Shown here one piece after another: positions 1 through 9,483 of a stretch of 64,000 bases of DNA (its first letter is position 1; every line of letters begins with the position of its first letter). The position numbers were made by a program, and so were the translations under genes. The notes under the pieces were generated by a model. It was not told the origin of the DNA, ran no database searches, and saw only the letters and a list, made by a program, of their open reading frames with translations. Origin of the DNA: Chloroflexota bacterium (GTDB lineage Bacteria > Chloroflexota > Anaerolineae > Anaerolineales > Anaerolineaceae); assembly GCA_016838895.1 (NCBI GenBank), contig JAEKNU010000001.1, positions 1 through 64,000 of the forward strand. Direction: 5' to 3'.

Positions 1-133
1 GGTTGGAAAAGGCCAATTTCGCTTTGTATGCAAAATTTAGACTGAAAAGTAGCATGTTTTTTCAGTAGAGTCATACTTACAAATTAGTAAGCCATTTATT
101 TAGTTGATATTCATGTTGAGGAGAATCGCTGAT
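1..133. other. Upstream region with no gene seen
   Basis: I see no coding sequence here. An 8-bp inverted repeat (41-48 with 59-66, ACTGAAAA/TTTTCAGT) with a run of T at 57-62 could be the terminator of a gene to the left, but the stem is A+T-rich and weak. No convincing promoter was found for the kinase gene that follows. Confidence 0.4.
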
Positions 134-1186
134 ATGGATCTTTCATCAGCTGCGAGTGATCAAAACTTTGATGAATACAAAAGTGAATTGCTGAGTGAGA
201 TAGAGCGTTCTCGCAATCAGTTGGATGATATAACCAACATGATTGAACAAAGCCAGATTGAATTAAACAAACTGGTTGAAAGAAACGCTTCAATTTCAGG
301 GCATTTGCAACATGTAAAAGGTCAGATTGATGTAATTCCCCGACCAGATATTCGTACTGCCTACAATGCAGCGATGGACGCACAACAGCGTCTGATGGTT
401 ATGCGTGGGCAGATCGAAAAACTGCAATGTGAAAAAAACGGTATTGAAACATTTATTAAATTTCTAGACAAAACGAACCAGAATTTTTACAGGGATGCAG
501 AAGGTGGTGGGAGAAAATCCAGCCAGAGTGGCACTGACGTGCTGGAAATGGTGATTAGTTCGCAAGAAGCCGTCAGACAGCGATTATCACGACAAATGCA
601 TGATGGTCCGGCTCAAGCGTTATCCAATTTTATTGTCCAGGCTGAAATTGCTGGCAGATTATTTGAGATTGACGCCGATAAAGCACGTGACGAATTAGCG
701 AATCTCAAAGCTGCTGCAATGAGTACTTTTCAGAAAGTCCGTGTTTTTATATTTGAATTGCGTCCAATGATGTTAGATGATCTTGGATTATTCCCCACGA
801 TACGACGGTATGTTGATAATTTTAAAGAGGAGATATCCCACGACGTTACTTTGTCCATTAAAGGACAAGAACGGCGGCTTGAAGCCTATTTAGAGGTAAT
901 GATTTTCCGTGCATTGCAAGAATTATTGGGAAACGCATCCAGGCATAATAATGAAAAATCCGAAATTGATGTAAAAATATTGATTGAAGATAGCTGGATT
1001 CGCGTCTCAGTGAGTGACACCGGGAAAGGATTCGATCCGTTGAAATTAGAGAAATCAGAAGGTTTGGGTTTGAAATTGATCAAGGAACGGGTGGAATTAC
1101 TTGGCGGCAATATGGATATTGAATCAGCTGTTGGACAAGGAACCAAGATAACATTTAAAGTCCCCAGTCTGGAAGTAAAACAGTAG
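134..1186 (+). CDS. DegS-like sensor histidine kinase, cytoplasmic
   Basis: The 350-residue product has no membrane segment. Residues 1-120 are a long coiled coil, as in DegS sensor domains. The HisKA_3 dimerisation helix follows, with the phospho-acceptor H156 in the motif RQMHDGPAQ, and then a HATPase domain with DTGKGFD and GLGLKLI. In this family the His phosphate passes to a NarL/DegU-type response regulator. No such regulator is in the window, so it is either upstream or unlinked. The ATG at 134 was chosen because GAGGAG lies 11-12 bases upstream. An in-frame TTG at 104 and ATG at 113 lie before that ribosome site. The kinase assignment is strong, the stimulus unknown. The pfk-fba genes follow 47 bp downstream. 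Confidence 0.85.
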   Translation: MDLSSAASDQNFDEYKSELLSEIERSRNQLDDITNMIEQSQIELNKLVERNASISGHLQHVKGQIDVIPRPDIRTAYNAAMDAQQRLMVMRGQIEKLQCEKNGIETFIKFLDKTNQNFYRDAEGGGRKSSQSGTDVLEMVISSQEAVRQRLSRQMHDGPAQALSNFIVQAEIAGRLFEIDADKARDELANLKAAAMSTFQKVRVFIFELRPMMLDDLGLFPTIRRYVDNFKEEISHDVTLSIKGQERRLEAYLEVMIFRALQELLGNASRHNNEKSEIDVKILIEDSWIRVSVSDTGKGFDPLKLEKSEGLGLKLIKERVELLGGNMDIESAVGQGTKITFKVPSLEVKQ

Positions 1187-1233
1187 TACTGTATAGGAAT
1201 CATAAGACAAACTTATTATTTTTCGGAGGGAAG

Positions 1234-2403
1234 ATGAAGAAGACAATAGGTCTCCTTACTGGCGGAGGTGATGTACCTGGTTTGAACCCATGTATGAAAG
1301 CTGTCGTCATGAGCGCATTGGAAGCAGGTTATAACGTAATAGGTATTCGCCGAGGATGGGGAGGGCTACTGGGCTATAATCCTGATAACCCGGAAAGTGC
1401 AAAAAAGAATATTCGCCCATTAACGAGTGAAGATGTTCGAATTATTGATCGTACAGGTGGCACATTTTTGCACACATCAAGAACCAACCCACAACGTGTT
1501 ACCCCCCATATGGTCCCGGATTTTTTGAAAGATTCTCCAATGGGCAAGCCAGTTGATGATAAAGGAACTCTGGACTATACAGAACATATCTTAAAAGTAC
1601 TGGAGACCCTTGGTATTGATGTGATGGTGACCATTGGTGGTGACGATACACTAAGTTATTCTGTACGACTGCATCAGGAAGGTATTCCGGTTGTTGCTAT
1701 TCCCAAGACAATGGATAATGATGTATTTGGTACAGATTATTGTATTGGTTTCTCTACTGCGGTTACCCGCAGCGTTGAATTCATCACTAATATGCGTACT
1801 TCTGTTGGCTCACATGAGCGTATCGGTGTTGTTGAATTGTTTGGCAGAAATTCCGGTGAAACGAGTTTGATTAGCGCATATTTAGGTTATGTTGATCGTG
1901 CGATTATTACTGAAGTTCATTGCAATGTTGATCGTTTAGCTGATTTCTTATTAGAGGATAAAAGAAATAATCCATCCAATTATGCAATCATGACCATATC
2001 CGAAGGCGCAATTCTGGAAGGCAGCACTGTTATTGAAACAGGTGAAGAAGATGCTTACGGTCACAAGAAATTAGGTGGTGTTGGTGAATTAGTTTCTGAT
2101 CAGATCAAGCAGTTGACTGGTGAGAACATCATGTATCAGCAGCTCGCTTACCTGATGCGTTCAGGGGCACCTGATTCTTTGGATCGTATGGTAGCAATGT
2201 CCTTTGGGCATCTGGCGATTCAATTGATTAAACGTGGAGACACGGGAAAGATTGTTGGTTTGCATGGTGGAAAATACACTACTATGCCGGTGAGTATTGT
2301 ATTGGCTGGCAAGAAGAGTGTTGATGTTCCGGCTTTTTATGATATTGAAAATTACAAACCAAAGATTAAAGATTTCATGGGTGTCCCCATGTTCTTAAGT
2401 TAA
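1234..2403 (+). CDS. pfp: 6-phosphofructokinase, pyrophosphate-type signature
   Basis: This 389-residue enzyme phosphorylates fructose 6-phosphate in glycolysis. The nucleotide loop GGGDVPGLN is at 11-18. At 135-139 the sequence is GGDDT, where ATP-dependent enzymes have GGDG. At 157-163 it is PKTMDND, where ATP enzymes have PGTIDND. The Asp and Lys pair is the recognised hallmark of PPi-dependent PFKs, because it blocks the ATP alpha-phosphate pocket and stabilises pyrophosphate. I therefore infer PPi as donor, which would make the step reversible. GGAGG lies just before the ATG. Class II aldolase, the next glycolytic enzyme, follows 46 bp downstream, so the two are probably cotranscribed. 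A non-typical ATP-using group III enzyme remains possible. Confidence 0.85.
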   Translation: MKKTIGLLTGGGDVPGLNPCMKAVVMSALEAGYNVIGIRRGWGGLLGYNPDNPESAKKNIRPLTSEDVRIIDRTGGTFLHTSRTNPQRVTPHMVPDFLKDSPMGKPVDDKGTLDYTEHILKVLETLGIDVMVTIGGDDTLSYSVRLHQEGIPVVAIPKTMDNDVFGTDYCIGFSTAVTRSVEFITNMRTSVGSHERIGVVELFGRNSGETSLISAYLGYVDRAIITEVHCNVDRLADFLLEDKRNNPSNYAIMTISEGAILEGSTVIETGEEDAYGHKKLGGVGELVSDQIKQLTGENIMYQQLAYLMRSGAPDSLDRMVAMSFGHLAIQLIKRGDTGKIVGLHGGKYTTMPVSIVLAGKKSVDVPAFYDIENYKPKIKDFMGVPMFLS

Positions 2404-2421
2404 GGCCCGGAATTAATTTTA

Positions 2422-2441
2422 AGATACCTATAGTGGTATCT
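2422..2441 (+). promoter_or_regulatory. Intercistronic hairpin between pfp and fba
   Basis: This is a perfect 7-bp inverted repeat (AGATACC/GGTATCT) with a 6-base loop. It ends three bases before the fba ribosome site GGAGGA. There is no T-run after it, so it is not a terminator. It could act as an mRNA stabiliser or modulate fba translation. Confidence 0.45.
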
Positions 2442-2449
2442 CTGGAGGA

Positions 2450-3400
2450 ATGATGATTGTAACAACTGCAAAACTTTTTGAAGCAGCATATGGCAAGTAT
2501 GCCATTGGTGCCTATAATATCAATAATCTTGAGCAAGCAATGGGTTTGTTTCGAGGCAATCTACAGAGCAAGGCTCCATTTATTATACAAATCAGTAAAG
2601 GCGCACGAAAATTCACGCATAAATTGATGCTGGAAGGTTTAATCCGTAGTGCTGACGAAGTATTCCCGGAAGCCATTTTCGCTGTCCATCTTGATCATGG
2701 TGATGAAGAAACCTGTTATGACTGCATTAACTCGGGTTTTTATAGCTCGGTGATGATTGATGCCAGCCATCATTCTTTTGATGAGAATATCGCCATTACC
2801 AAACGTGTCGTGGATGCAGCTCATGCCAAAGGGCTGGTAGTTGAAGCGGAATTGGGCCAGTTAGGCGGCGTTGAAGAAGATGTGAAAGTTAGCGAAGCAG
2901 ACGCAAAATTGACTGATCCCGATCAGGCAAAAGAATTTGTTGATCGTACCGGTGTAGATTCATTAGCATGTGCAATCGGTACAAGCCACGGTGCGTTCAA
3001 GTTTTCTGGCAGCCAATCCTTACATTTTGATGTACTGGAAGGTATTCAGAAGAATTTGCCAGGTTTTCCCATGGTTATGCATGGCAGCAGCTCTGTTCCT
3101 CAGGAAGAAGTACGACGGATTAATGAAGCTGGTGGAAAAATTGCTGGTGCAAAAGGTGTGGATGCTTCCCAATTCAAACGTGCCGCTGAATTAGGTGTAA
3201 CCAAAATTAATATTGACACCGATGGTCGTTTGGTTTGGACTCGCGTACATCGTGAATTCTTCCGCGATTTTCCTGAGAAATTTGATCTGCGTGATCCTGG
3301 TGTCATCTTCATGAATGAATACGCAAATTTCATCGCTGCCAAGAACGAAAAACTTGGTAGTGCAGGTCATTTGGACGAAATCCGCAAACTCTTAGTATAA
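2450..3400 (+). CDS. fba: Fructose-bisphosphate aldolase, class II
   Basis: This 316-residue zinc-dependent aldolase splits fructose 1,6-bisphosphate into dihydroxyacetone phosphate and glyceraldehyde 3-phosphate. Visible motifs are HLDHGD (metal and catalytic residues H80, D82, H83), EAELGQLGG at 132-140, GTSHG with H180, and HGSSS with H211, the usual order of class II enzymes. Length is normal. Two ATGs stand in tandem at 2450 and 2453. GGAGGA abuts the first, so the second may be the real start. It sits directly downstream of the phosphofructokinase and ends before a strong terminator, giving a two-gene glycolytic unit. Confidence 0.95.
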   Translation: MMIVTTAKLFEAAYGKYAIGAYNINNLEQAMGLFRGNLQSKAPFIIQISKGARKFTHKLMLEGLIRSADEVFPEAIFAVHLDHGDEETCYDCINSGFYSSVMIDASHHSFDENIAITKRVVDAAHAKGLVVEAELGQLGGVEEDVKVSEADAKLTDPDQAKEFVDRTGVDSLACAIGTSHGAFKFSGSQSLHFDVLEGIQKNLPGFPMVMHGSSSVPQEEVRRINEAGGKIAGAKGVDASQFKRAAELGVTKINIDTDGRLVWTRVHREFFRDFPEKFDLRDPGVIFMNEYANFIAAKNEKLGSAGHLDEIRKLLV

Positions 3401-3420
3401 GATCATAAAATAGCTATTTA

Positions 3421-3460
3421 GACATCTACCTGACTGATCAAGGTAGATGTCTTCTTATTT
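3421..3460 (+). terminator. Rho-independent terminator after fba
   Basis: A perfect 11-bp stem (GACATCTACCT/AGGTAGATGTC) with a 9-base loop is followed by TTCTTATTT. It closes the pfp-fba unit. Confidence 0.9.
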
Positions 3461-3470
3461 CAGGTGAATT

Positions 3471-3971
3471 ATGGGAAAAGAAGATCAAGGTGTATTTTCG
3501 GACCGCTACCAGATTATTCCACGAACATTGATATTTATCACAAAACAAGATGAAATATTATTGCTCAAAGGTGCACCAGACAAGCGCCTCTGGGCAAATT
3601 GCTACAATGGTATTGGGGGACATATTGAACAAGGTGAGGACATTTATTCGGCTGCAAAACGGGAATTGGATGAAGAAACTGGACTGAAAATCGATCAGCT
3701 TAAGCTGTGCGCAATTGTCATGATTGATACAGACAAGGCAATTGGTATTGGAATGTTTGTATTTCGCGGGAAATATACAGAGGGTGTATTGAAGGAATCC
3801 TCTGAGGGAAAATTAGAATGGATCAATATTGAAGCGGTGTCAAAGTTTGATCTGGTAGAGGATTTACCAATTCTGATTCCGTCTGTATTGGCATTGGGTG
3901 ACGATGCAGAACCATTATCGATACTATATTGTTATGATGAGAATGACCAATTAAATATTGTGATCAAGTAG
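3471..3971 (+). CDS. Nudix hydrolase, MutT-like
   Basis: This 166-residue protein carries a complete Nudix box, starting GHIEQGE and ending RELDEETGL, which matches Gx5Ex7REUxEExGU without exception. It hydrolyses a nucleoside diphosphate linked to another moiety, and 8-oxo-dGTP-like substrates are typical of this subgroup. The substrate cannot be read from sequence. GGTGAATT precedes the ATG, and the gene begins 10 bases after the fba terminator. Its end overlaps the end of convergent rsmD by 8 bases. Confidence 0.85.
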   Translation: MGKEDQGVFSDRYQIIPRTLIFITKQDEILLLKGAPDKRLWANCYNGIGGHIEQGEDIYSAAKRELDEETGLKIDQLKLCAIVMIDTDKAIGIGMFVFRGKYTEGVLKESSEGKLEWINIEAVSKFDLVEDLPILIPSVLALGDDAEPLSILYCYDENDQLNIVIK

Positions 3972-4527
3972 CCTTTCTTTCATAAAAAATCAATAATGTG
4001 CTGCCGTATTTGCGTTCTTCTATCTGTTCAAGATTTTTGAAGGCAAGTTCTTTATATTCAATGGGGTGGATTTGGACAATAACCCATGCATCTTCCACCA
4101 ACCAGTGCGGATTTTCGTCAATGTACTTTATGGCATCAATCCACATCTGTTTGTATTGAGGAGGGGCAATATAAATATAGTCGAATGGTTCAGCAACCTT
4201 TACTTGTAAATATCGAAATGCATCCGTATTAATCACATTTGCATTTTCAGCAAGTCTAGTATGTTGGAGATTTTCTTTGATGACAGTGACAGCTTTATTG
4301 CATTTATCCAGAAATTGACAAAATGCAGCACCTCGACTGAGTGCTTCAATACCAACACTGCCTGTTCCTCCAAAAAGATCTAGAAAGCGACTATCTCGAA
4401 TATCCGCACCAATAATATTGAAAAGTGATTCTTTTACTCGATCCGTAATCGGGCGAGTAGTATCTCCTGGCACAGCCGCAATACGCATTCCTTTTGCTGT
4501 ACCAGATATAATTCGTAATGGTTTCAA
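3964..4527 (-). CDS. rsmD: 16S rRNA (guanine966-N2)-methyltransferase
   Basis: The protein is 187 residues, the normal RsmD length. The N-terminus MKPLRIISGTAKG and the conserved TRPITDRVKESLFNII segment are characteristic. The SAM site is FLDLFGGTGSVGIEAL. The catalytic loop reads APPQY instead of the enterobacterial DPPY, a variant I recall from related Gram-positive and Chloroflexi-type proteins. It methylates G966 of 16S rRNA in the small subunit. It lies 10 bp downstream of the BchI-like ATPase gene on the same strand and probably belongs to its transcript. Confidence 0.9.
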   Translation of the reverse strand: MKPLRIISGTAKGMRIAAVPGDTTRPITDRVKESLFNIIGADIRDSRFLDLFGGTGSVGIEALSRGAAFCQFLDKCNKAVTVIKENLQHTRLAENANVINTDAFRYLQVKVAEPFDYIYIAPPQYKQMWIDAIKYIDENPHWLVEDAWVIVQIHPIEYKELAFKNLEQIEERKYGSTLLIFYERKAT

Positions 4528-4537
4528 TATTTATCCC

Positions 4538-5749
4538 TTAGTTGAAAATTTCCTGCATGGCTGTTTTTATTTTTTGGTCTTCCTCTTCAAGGGAAGCATC
4601 ATCATTCATTTTAGAATGAGAATTCCGCATACGCAGGGCGATAATTGCCACAGCCTGCAGATCATCTTTGGTAACTTTATCCCGATTATCAGCAGCTGCA
4701 TGCGCTTTGGCTGCTTCAAACAAACTGATTTCAGCGCGTATCGAAGGAATCTTTAATTGAGTAATTAGTGATATGCCTAGCTTTGCAATCGGATTAGGAA
4801 TTTCCATTTGACGGACAAGATGCTGTGCATTCTCAATATCAGCAGCCATTTTTGTTGTTTCTTCTTCGAATTCCGCAATAATGTGATGCGGGTATGATTT
4901 ATATATCTGTGTGCGCTGATATGCCAATAATCGTTCATCTACAGAGGATAAAGAGCGTGCAAAAACACGCAATCCAAAGCGATCCAGAATTTGCGGACGC
5001 AAAACGCCTTCTTGTGGATTCATTGTACCAACCATAGAAAAACGGGATTTTAATGTGGCAGAAAGTGAGCTGCGCCTAACCGTATATGACCCATACGCAC
5101 TGGCGTCCAAGATGGCATCCAAAATCTCATTTTGTAGTAAATTTATCTCGTCGACCAGAAGAATATTCTTATCCGCACGGGACAAAATACCCCGTTTAAA
5201 GCGCATTGGATGGTTATTGGATAAGTTATCATCTAATTGACCGATAACATCGTCTATGGTTGCGTTTAGTGGCAATTCTACTAAGCGAGTGGGTTCAAGA
5301 TGGGTTAAAGGTTCATTGCGCGCGTACTTCTGAGCACAGTCTTCACAGACGGCGTCTGTTCCCCCTGAGAGCAAATCATCCTCTGTACAACCGTAAAAAC
5401 ACGAACTTTTTTCTACCATCGGCAATAATGGTATAAGACTGCGCACGGAGGTTGTTTTGCCTGTTCCTCTTGGACCAATAAGCAATACACCGCCAATTAA
5501 TGGATTGATCAGAGAGAGTACCAAAGCCAGTTTCATTTCCTGCTGGCCTACAATTGCTGAAAAAGGAAAAGGTAATTTTTCAGCAAATCCATAATCAGCC
5601 GTACGATCAGTTTCATCAATATCTTTACCAGTGACGACTTTGATTAAATCTTTAATCGATGCAATAGAAGATACTGCAATCGGATCAGGAAGACTGCTTT
5701 CACTTGAAGTTATTTCAGGTTTAGGATTTGATGTTTCTTGATCAGCCAT
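4538..5749 (-). CDS. BchI/ChlI-like AAA+ ATPase (magnesium chelatase subunit I family)
   Basis: This 403-residue AAA+ protein has Walker A GPRGTGKT (92-99), Walker B ILLVDE (196-201), and the BchI-type insertion between them with four cysteines (117, 121, 135, 138), a likely metal site. GTMNPQEG and DRFGLRV are the usual BchI sensor and arginine-finger segments. The N-terminal 60 residues are low-complexity and unlike true BchI. No BchD or BchH is next to it, so chlorophyll synthesis is not implied. A MoxR-like chaperone role or a cobalt/magnesium chelatase partner elsewhere is as likely. It lies upstream of rsmD and downstream of gtrA. Confidence 0.8.
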   Translation of the reverse strand: MADQETSNPKPEITSSESSLPDPIAVSSIASIKDLIKVVTGKDIDETDRTADYGFAEKLPFPFSAIVGQQEMKLALVLSLINPLIGGVLLIGPRGTGKTTSVRSLIPLLPMVEKSSCFYGCTEDDLLSGGTDAVCEDCAQKYARNEPLTHLEPTRLVELPLNATIDDVIGQLDDNLSNNHPMRFKRGILSRADKNILLVDEINLLQNEILDAILDASAYGSYTVRRSSLSATLKSRFSMVGTMNPQEGVLRPQILDRFGLRVFARSLSSVDERLLAYQRTQIYKSYPHHIIAEFEEETTKMAADIENAQHLVRQMEIPNPIAKLGISLITQLKIPSIRAEISLFEAAKAHAAADNRDKVTKDDLQAVAIIALRMRNSHSKMNDDASLEEEDQKIKTAMQEIFN

Positions 5750-5769
5750 AGTCTTGTTTAGGTGTTTAT

Positions 5770-6234
5770 TTAATCCTCAACATCATTATACGTCCAAATA
5801 CGATTGATGAAAAAATTCCAGATCATAACAATTCCGATGGCGCCAGCCAAAGCAAGATTTTTACTGATGGTTTCCGCTGAAAGCGGCAGTGCAGTCATTG
5901 GTGTAAAAATATTGAGGAATAGTTTTTCAAATCCGGAGTATATTAGCGTACGTATACCTAAACCAATCAGGTTCACCACAAAAAACTGAGTGAGTTGACT
6001 TGATATTTGTTTGCTGCGGGAATCAGGATATGTCCAGAATCGATTCCATAAGAAATTACTAATAACAGCCGCAGTAAACGAAATGGACTGAAAAATAATA
6101 TTCTTGCCATCTGGAAAGATAACAGCCAAGAGATTAAATATTGCAAAGTCTACTACAGCACCGATAGCGCCAACAATTGCAAATCGGATAAAGCGGGTTT
6201 GTTCTTTTTTATTGGTTAATAGTTGATTAATCAT
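5770..6234 (-). CDS. GtrA-family membrane protein
   Basis: The protein is 154 residues with four hydrophobic segments and the GtrA motifs [18 protein letters not shown] near the start and [10 protein letters not shown] in the middle, repeated as [10 protein letters not shown] at the end. GtrA proteins are thought to help flip polyprenyl-linked sugars across the cytoplasmic membrane. Its ATG overlaps the stop codon of the sugar epimerase gene (6231-6234), so the two are translationally coupled. That supports a role in cell-envelope glycan assembly. Confidence 0.85.
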   Translation of the reverse strand: MINQLLTNKKEQTRFIRFAIVGAIGAVVDFAIFNLLAVIFPDGKNIIFQSISFTAAVISNFLWNRFWTYPDSRSKQISSQLTQFFVVNLIGLGIRTLIYSGFEKLFLNIFTPMTALPLSAETISKNLALAGAIGIVMIWNFFINRIWTYNDVED

Positions 6235-7190
6235 GCGATTGGCAAGTTTTCCTTGAAGTAGGGGATGGATAGTTCAATGCCTTCTCTTAATGAAATTTTA
6301 GGCTGCCATTCCAATATCTCATTAGCACGGGAAATATCGGGGCGTCGTCGACTGGGGTCATCGCCTAAACGAGAATCCGGTTTATAGATGATGCCCGATT
6401 TATTCGCGGTCATTTGATTGATTAATTGTGCAAATTCAAGAATGGTAAACTCGCCTGAATTCCCAACATTGACTGGCAGGTTTTCATTTGATAAAAGTAA
6501 ACGGTAAATTCCCTCAATTAGATCACTGACGTAACAGAAACTGCGCGTCTGTGATCCATCTCCATAGACAGTGAGAGGCTCTTTTTGCAATGCTTGTTGA
6601 ATAAAATTTGGTACAACACGCCCATCATCAAGACGCATTCGTGGACCATAGGTGTTGAAGATACGTACGATGCGTGTATCAATGTTATGATAGCGATGAT
6701 AAGCCATAGTGAGTGCTTCTGCAAAGCGTTTTGCTTCATCGTAAACAGAACGGAAACCGATAGGGTCAGCATGTCCCCAGTAGGTTTCTTTTTGAGGATG
6801 TTCCTGTGGATCTCCATAAATTTCACTGGTTGAAGCTAAGAGGAATTTAGCATTATGAGCTCTGGCAACCCCTAAAGAGTTATGTGTTCCTAATGCACCC
6901 GCTTTCATTGTTTGAATAGGAAGGCTTGGGTAGCTGAAAGGAGATTCCGGGTTGGGGCTGGCAGGAGAGGCAAAATGTAAAACTGCATCTACTTTGCCTG
7001 GCACAAAAATGAAATTGGAGACATCGTGTCTGATGAATTCGAAATTTGGATTACCGGCCAGATGGGCCAAATTCTCTTCACGACCACTAACAAAATTATC
7101 CATTCCAATAACTTGATGATCTTCTTTGATCAAGCGATCACATAAATGCGAGCCCAGAAATCCGGCAGCGCCAGTAATTAATATTCGCAT
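6231..7190 (-). CDS. UDP-glucuronate decarboxylase-like extended SDR
   Basis: This 319-residue NAD-dependent sugar-nucleotide enzyme has the Rossmann motif GAAGFLGSH (7-15), HFASPASP, a catalytic Thr/Ser at 121-122 and Y150-x3-K154. The C-terminal [16 protein letters not shown] and the segment [11 protein letters not shown] closely resemble UDP-xylose synthases (Uxs), which convert UDP-glucuronate to UDP-xylose. UDP-glucose epimerase activity is a less likely alternative. It is coupled to a GtrA-type protein, and a lipoprotein gene lies upstream. Confidence 0.8.
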   Translation of the reverse strand: MRILITGAAGFLGSHLCDRLIKEDHQVIGMDNFVSGREENLAHLAGNPNFEFIRHDVSNFIFVPGKVDAVLHFASPASPNPESPFSYPSLPIQTMKAGALGTHNSLGVARAHNAKFLLASTSEIYGDPQEHPQKETYWGHADPIGFRSVYDEAKRFAEALTMAYHRYHNIDTRIVRIFNTYGPRMRLDDGRVVPNFIQQALQKEPLTVYGDGSQTRSFCYVSDLIEGIYRLLLSNENLPVNVGNSGEFTILEFAQLINQMTANKSGIIYKPDSRLGDDPSRRRPDISRANEILEWQPKISLREGIELSIPYFKENLPIA

Positions 7191-7215
7191 GATATTCCTC
7201 TTTGATGGTTAAAAT

Positions 7216-8850
7216 TTATTTCCAGTCAACTTTTCCAATTGAGCCGTCGCCTGTAATTTGACGAGATTGATTATTGTATACATCGTATAGCCATAAATTT
7301 CCTTGATAGTGGAAGGCAAGCCATGGGGAATCATCGGTAGTTTCCATGGGAGACCATGCAACACTTTGCGGATCCATCCCCAGTAATCCTTCATCGGGGA
7401 AGATTTTATTTTGATTCGAGCCGTCACGATCCATAAGCATCAAGTGATAGCGACTGGTTTCGCTTTGCTCAGGGAAAATGGCTTGTAAATAGGCGATCAT
7501 ATTTCGATTGCTGCCAAGATCAGGCGATACAACAGGGTAAGAGAACATACCTGCCTGATTGACAATATCAATGATATTGTCAGAACTTAGTGAGAGTACA
7601 CCAATATTGAAAATGGGTGATTCTTCTTCAGATGTGAGTCCGGACGCAGGACGATGGGAAACCACATACATGAAATTTTCATCTGAAGTCCACGAAATCT
7701 GGGAGACCCAGGCCCAATCGGAATGGGTCTGGTAAGGTAGTATCTCAACCAATGGTTCTACAGTTCCGTCTATGAAATTAACCATGCCAATACTTTCGGG
7801 TCTAGAATATGCAAACTTATCACCTGATGGTGAAATTGCATATGTTGTTCCCCACCAGCCATAAATACCGCCAGCATTGGTTTCAATGATTTCTTCCTGT
7901 GTGCCAAGATTTCCTTCTTTTGTAAGATAAACAATATTCAGATCGTTATTTGCCTGCCAACCAGGTGCTGTTTCCCGGGCTTCGACCGTTGAATATGCGA
8001 TGGCATAAGTTGATCCCGAAATCCAATCCGCAAAATGAACAACGTTTTCTACGTTTAGCGAAATCGCCTGTGCATTATTATCGGTAATATCTATAACCCA
8101 TAATGAATTGATAATGCCTTCTTCATTTTCATCAGCAGTTCGACTGAACAACAATAAGGTTTGATCAGGAGAGAGAGCAAATACTTTCCCATCCAGATCG
8201 CCGGATGTAAGCACTGGTCGGCGGTTGGCCGTTGTGCCTTCCATAACCCAGGCATTGCCATTGGCAATGTAGGCGATCACACCGTTAAGCGCAATCGGGG
8301 AGAATGGGCTTTGAACACCAACCATTACAATTTCTGGTTTGGGATCCACAACATTTACAGTTTTAAATATTGAACGTTGGATTAAATCACCATCTTCATA
8401 TCGAATGCGGTATGTTACTTGTTGAACCCCATTTTCACCAGGCTGAATAAGCCTGGTTTGGCCTTCGGGGAGTGATTCATTTCGTACAGTCTGACTGCTA
8501 AACGGGACAGTATTTTCTTCGACTTCGTATTTTTCTTCGATGCGGGTTACTTTGATTATTTGCTGATCAGTAATCGTAGTAAATGAGGCTGGCTCAATAC
8601 GATCCAGAGGATTTAGGGTTATGCCAGCTTGTGAGAGCACATTTTGAACGGTACTGTTTGGTGGAACGTCAATTTGAGTTTCAGTCTGGTCTACAAGCAA
8701 TGTGACATTTATGTTAACTTGAGCTGTTTTCTCCTGAGATAATGGTACACATGAGGTTAAAAATATGGCAATTAAAACAGGTGCGATGAGAAGTCGAATG
8801 ATAATCTTGTTTCTATGCGTACTTTTGCCTGAGTAACATTGTAAATCCAT
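7216..8850 (-). CDS. Lipoprotein with DUF348, G5-like and beta-propeller regions
   Basis: The product is 544 residues. A signal segment ends in a lipobox with Cys at residue 34 (LTSC). Residues about 45-100 resemble DUF348 (seen in YabE-like wall proteins), and about 100-170 resemble a G5 domain with its closing VTYRIRYEDG. From about 185 onward there are repeated TolB/WD40-type beta-propeller blades such as GKVFALSPDQTLLLFSR and GDKFAYSR. DUF348 and G5 are usually linked to peptidoglycan or GlcNAc binding, so I infer an anchored envelope sensor or scaffold. No enzymatic domain was recognised. The next lipoprotein gene ends 16 bp upstream, on the same strand. Confidence 0.7.
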   Translation of the reverse strand: MDLQCYSGKSTHRNKIIIRLLIAPVLIAIFLTSCVPLSQEKTAQVNINVTLLVDQTETQIDVPPNSTVQNVLSQAGITLNPLDRIEPASFTTITDQQIIKVTRIEEKYEVEENTVPFSSQTVRNESLPEGQTRLIQPGENGVQQVTYRIRYEDGDLIQRSIFKTVNVVDPKPEIVMVGVQSPFSPIALNGVIAYIANGNAWVMEGTTANRRPVLTSGDLDGKVFALSPDQTLLLFSRTADENEEGIINSLWVIDITDNNAQAISLNVENVVHFADWISGSTYAIAYSTVEARETAPGWQANNDLNIVYLTKEGNLGTQEEIIETNAGGIYGWWGTTYAISPSGDKFAYSRPESIGMVNFIDGTVEPLVEILPYQTHSDWAWVSQISWTSDENFMYVVSHRPASGLTSEEESPIFNIGVLSLSSDNIIDIVNQAGMFSYPVVSPDLGSNRNMIAYLQAIFPEQSETSRYHLMLMDRDGSNQNKIFPDEGLLGMDPQSVAWSPMETTDDSPWLAFHYQGNLWLYDVYNNQSRQITGDGSIGKVDWK

Positions 8851-8866
8851 GGGTAGAAAACCGCCC

Positions 8867-9451
8867 CTAGGGCACTAAAGTGCCGGAAATAGTTGCCATG
8901 CCATCTGCAATATAAATCGTTTCCATACGGAAACCTGTTGATGCTGGCAATAATGTGTTTGTCATTGTGTCATCAATCATCGATGATATCGAATCAAGTA
9001 AACCTTCTGATACTGGAATAGGACCTAAATCCGCATTATCAACTGTAATTTCCAATTCATTATTGGGGCTGATTATTGCACTGAGAGTGATATGCATATT
9101 GATGTCAAAATATTCCTGCGTGTAAACCGCATAAGCGTCAATTTTTCCGTCCCTCAAATAAATTTGAGGATTTGAGATATCTGAATCGGGATTTTCAGCG
9201 AATTTTTGTGCAGCATACGAAGTAACCTGTTCCTCAGTTACTGTAAATGCAATGGTTTGATTCTGTGCATCAGTAATCGTTGCATTGTCAATAATGGATT
9301 GCACACTATCAGCAGCATCTGCTGATACCGGTATTGTTTCGGCATTGGGTTCATTTCCGCCGAGGCTAATCTTGCATGCTAAAGATATCAATGATATGAT
9401 GGTGATCAGTAAAAATATGTGAATCTTTCGATATTTCATTCGCATTTCCAA
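8867..9451 (-). CDS. Hypothetical lipoprotein
   Basis: This 194-residue protein has a basic N-terminus, a hydrophobic segment and a lipobox LISLAC with the modified Cys at 26. The mature part is acidic and soluble, with no family I recognise. Its repeated pattern of short beta-strands (for example ITVDNADLGPIPV) suggests a small beta-rich domain. It lies 16 bp upstream of the DUF348/propeller lipoprotein and is probably cotranscribed with it. The start is divergent from scpB with only 32 bases between them, so the promoters must overlap. Confidence 0.65.
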   Translation of the reverse strand: MEMRMKYRKIHIFLLITIISLISLACKISLGGNEPNAETIPVSADAADSVQSIIDNATITDAQNQTIAFTVTEEQVTSYAAQKFAENPDSDISNPQIYLRDGKIDAYAVYTQEYFDINMHITLSAIISPNNELEITVDNADLGPIPVSEGLLDSISSMIDDTMTNTLLPASTGFRMETIYIADGMATISGTLVP

Positions 9452-9483
9452 ATTCCATTTTTAAGGATACGCACAATTATAGC

